Assembly (NCBI GenBank): GCA_025352865.1
Contig: JANXSB010000091.1
Span: 1-8,020 of the forward strand
Reading direction: 5' to 3'
Length of the DNA stretch: 8,020 nucleotides
DNA from: Chthoniobacter sp.
GTDB taxonomy: Bacteria; Verrucomicrobiota; Verrucomicrobiia; Chthoniobacterales; Chthoniobacteraceae
Within the stretch, counting starts at the first letter, position 1. Each line of letters begins with the position of its first letter. Both the position numbers and the translations under genes were made by a program. The notes beneath the pieces were generated by a model. That model had not been told where the DNA came from and made no database searches. It worked only from the letters and a program-made list of their open reading frames with translations. This document shows positions 7,556 through 8,020 of the stretch, piece by piece.

Positions 7556-7556
7556 C

Positions 7557-8020
7557 ATGACGCTCATCGACGGCAAAGCCATCGCCCAAAAAACCCACGC
7601 CGCTTCTCGTGCCGCCGTAGCGGAGTTGCAAGCGCGCGGCTTCACCCCCGGCCTCGCCGTCGTCCTCGTCGGCGACGACCCCGCCTCGCGCGCCTACGTC
7701 CGCTCAAAGGACAAAATGTGCCTCGAACTCGGCATGCACTCCGTGAAGCACGAGTTGCCCGCCGACACCTCGCAGGCCGCGCTCATCGCCATCGTCCGCC
7801 AGCTCAATTCCGACCCTGCCATCCACGGCATCCTCGTCCAATCTCCGCCGCCACCGCACATCGACGAGCGCGCCGTCATCGACGCCATCGACCCGCGCAA
7901 AGACGTGGACGGTTTCCACCCGCTCAACGTCGCCCGGCTCACCCTCGGCGACCCCGACGGCTTCGTGCCCTGCACCCCGCTCGGCTGCCAGCGCCTGCTC
8001 ATCGAGAGCGGCATCGAAAC
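7557..8020 (+). CDS. folD: FolD, methylenetetrahydrofolate dehydrogenase/cyclohydrolase (3' end beyond window)
   Basis: The first 154 residues of FolD are present. The enzyme oxidises 5,10-methylene-THF to methenyl-THF with NADP+ and hydrolyses it to 10-formyl-THF, supplying one-carbon units. The start MTLIDGKAIA is canonical. VGDDPASRAYVRSKDK holds Y47 and catalytic K51; Q95 and D118 (KDVDGFHP) complete the set matching E. coli K54, Q98 and D121 at a constant offset of three. PCTPLG follows at 138-143. The usual VQLPLP stretch reads VQSPPPP here, a local departure next to Q95. The C-terminal NADP-binding domain lies beyond the window. No Shine-Dalgarno sequence exists: tandem heptads run almost to the ATG. 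Confidence 0.96.
   Translation, partial: MTLIDGKAIAQKTHAASRAAVAELQARGFTPGLAVVLVGDDPASRAYVRSKDKMCLELGMHSVKHELPADTSQAALIAIVRQLNSDPAIHGILVQSPPPPHIDERAVIDAIDPRKDVDGFHPLNVARLTLGDPDGFVPCTPLGCQRLLIESGIE

Overview
The window is a stretch of high-GC bacterial chromosome with nine complete or partial housekeeping-type genes, a small toxin-antitoxin pair, and unusually elaborate repeats in the gaps between genes. Three features suggest a Verrucomicrobiota-like (PVC group) bacterium: a ligA with an extra segment in its adenylation domain, an N-acetylhexosamine kinase fused to MurQ, and heptameric and palindromic intergenic repeats. No rRNA or marker gene is present, so this placement is an inference.

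Left part (1-3147). On the minus strand, a VanZ-family membrane protein overlaps the start of ligA (NAD-dependent DNA ligase) by 47 nt; ligA runs off the left edge. Divergent from them, 43 bp away, is a 579-residue fusion of a BadF/NAGK-type sugar kinase with an N-acetylmuramic acid 6-phosphate etherase (MurQ). One polypeptide would carry two consecutive steps of cell-wall MurNAc salvage.

Middle (3148-4587). A non-coding gap of almost 400 bp holds two back-to-back inverted repeats; the second has T-tracts on both sides and looks like a two-way terminator. Reading leftwards into it is a compact three-gene minus-strand operon: glyoxalase I, a BrnT-like toxin and a CopG-type antitoxin, with exactly 6 bp between successive genes. 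Between glyoxalase and the divergent xylulokinase gene lies a region that is almost entirely one imperfect palindrome with 7-bp tandem repeats as arms. It reaches both start codons.

Right part (4588-8020). On the plus strand are xylulokinase (xylB), a 153-bp nested palindrome, flavin prenyltransferase (ubiX), a DUF374/LPLAT-family acyltransferase overlapping ubiX by 4 nt, a second heptad-repeat palindrome ending 1 nt before the next start codon, and folD (one-carbon folate metabolism), which runs off the right edge.

The most notable points are the kinase-MurQ fusion and the heptad-repeat dyads that occupy the ribosome-binding position of three genes and leave no Shine-Dalgarno sequence.
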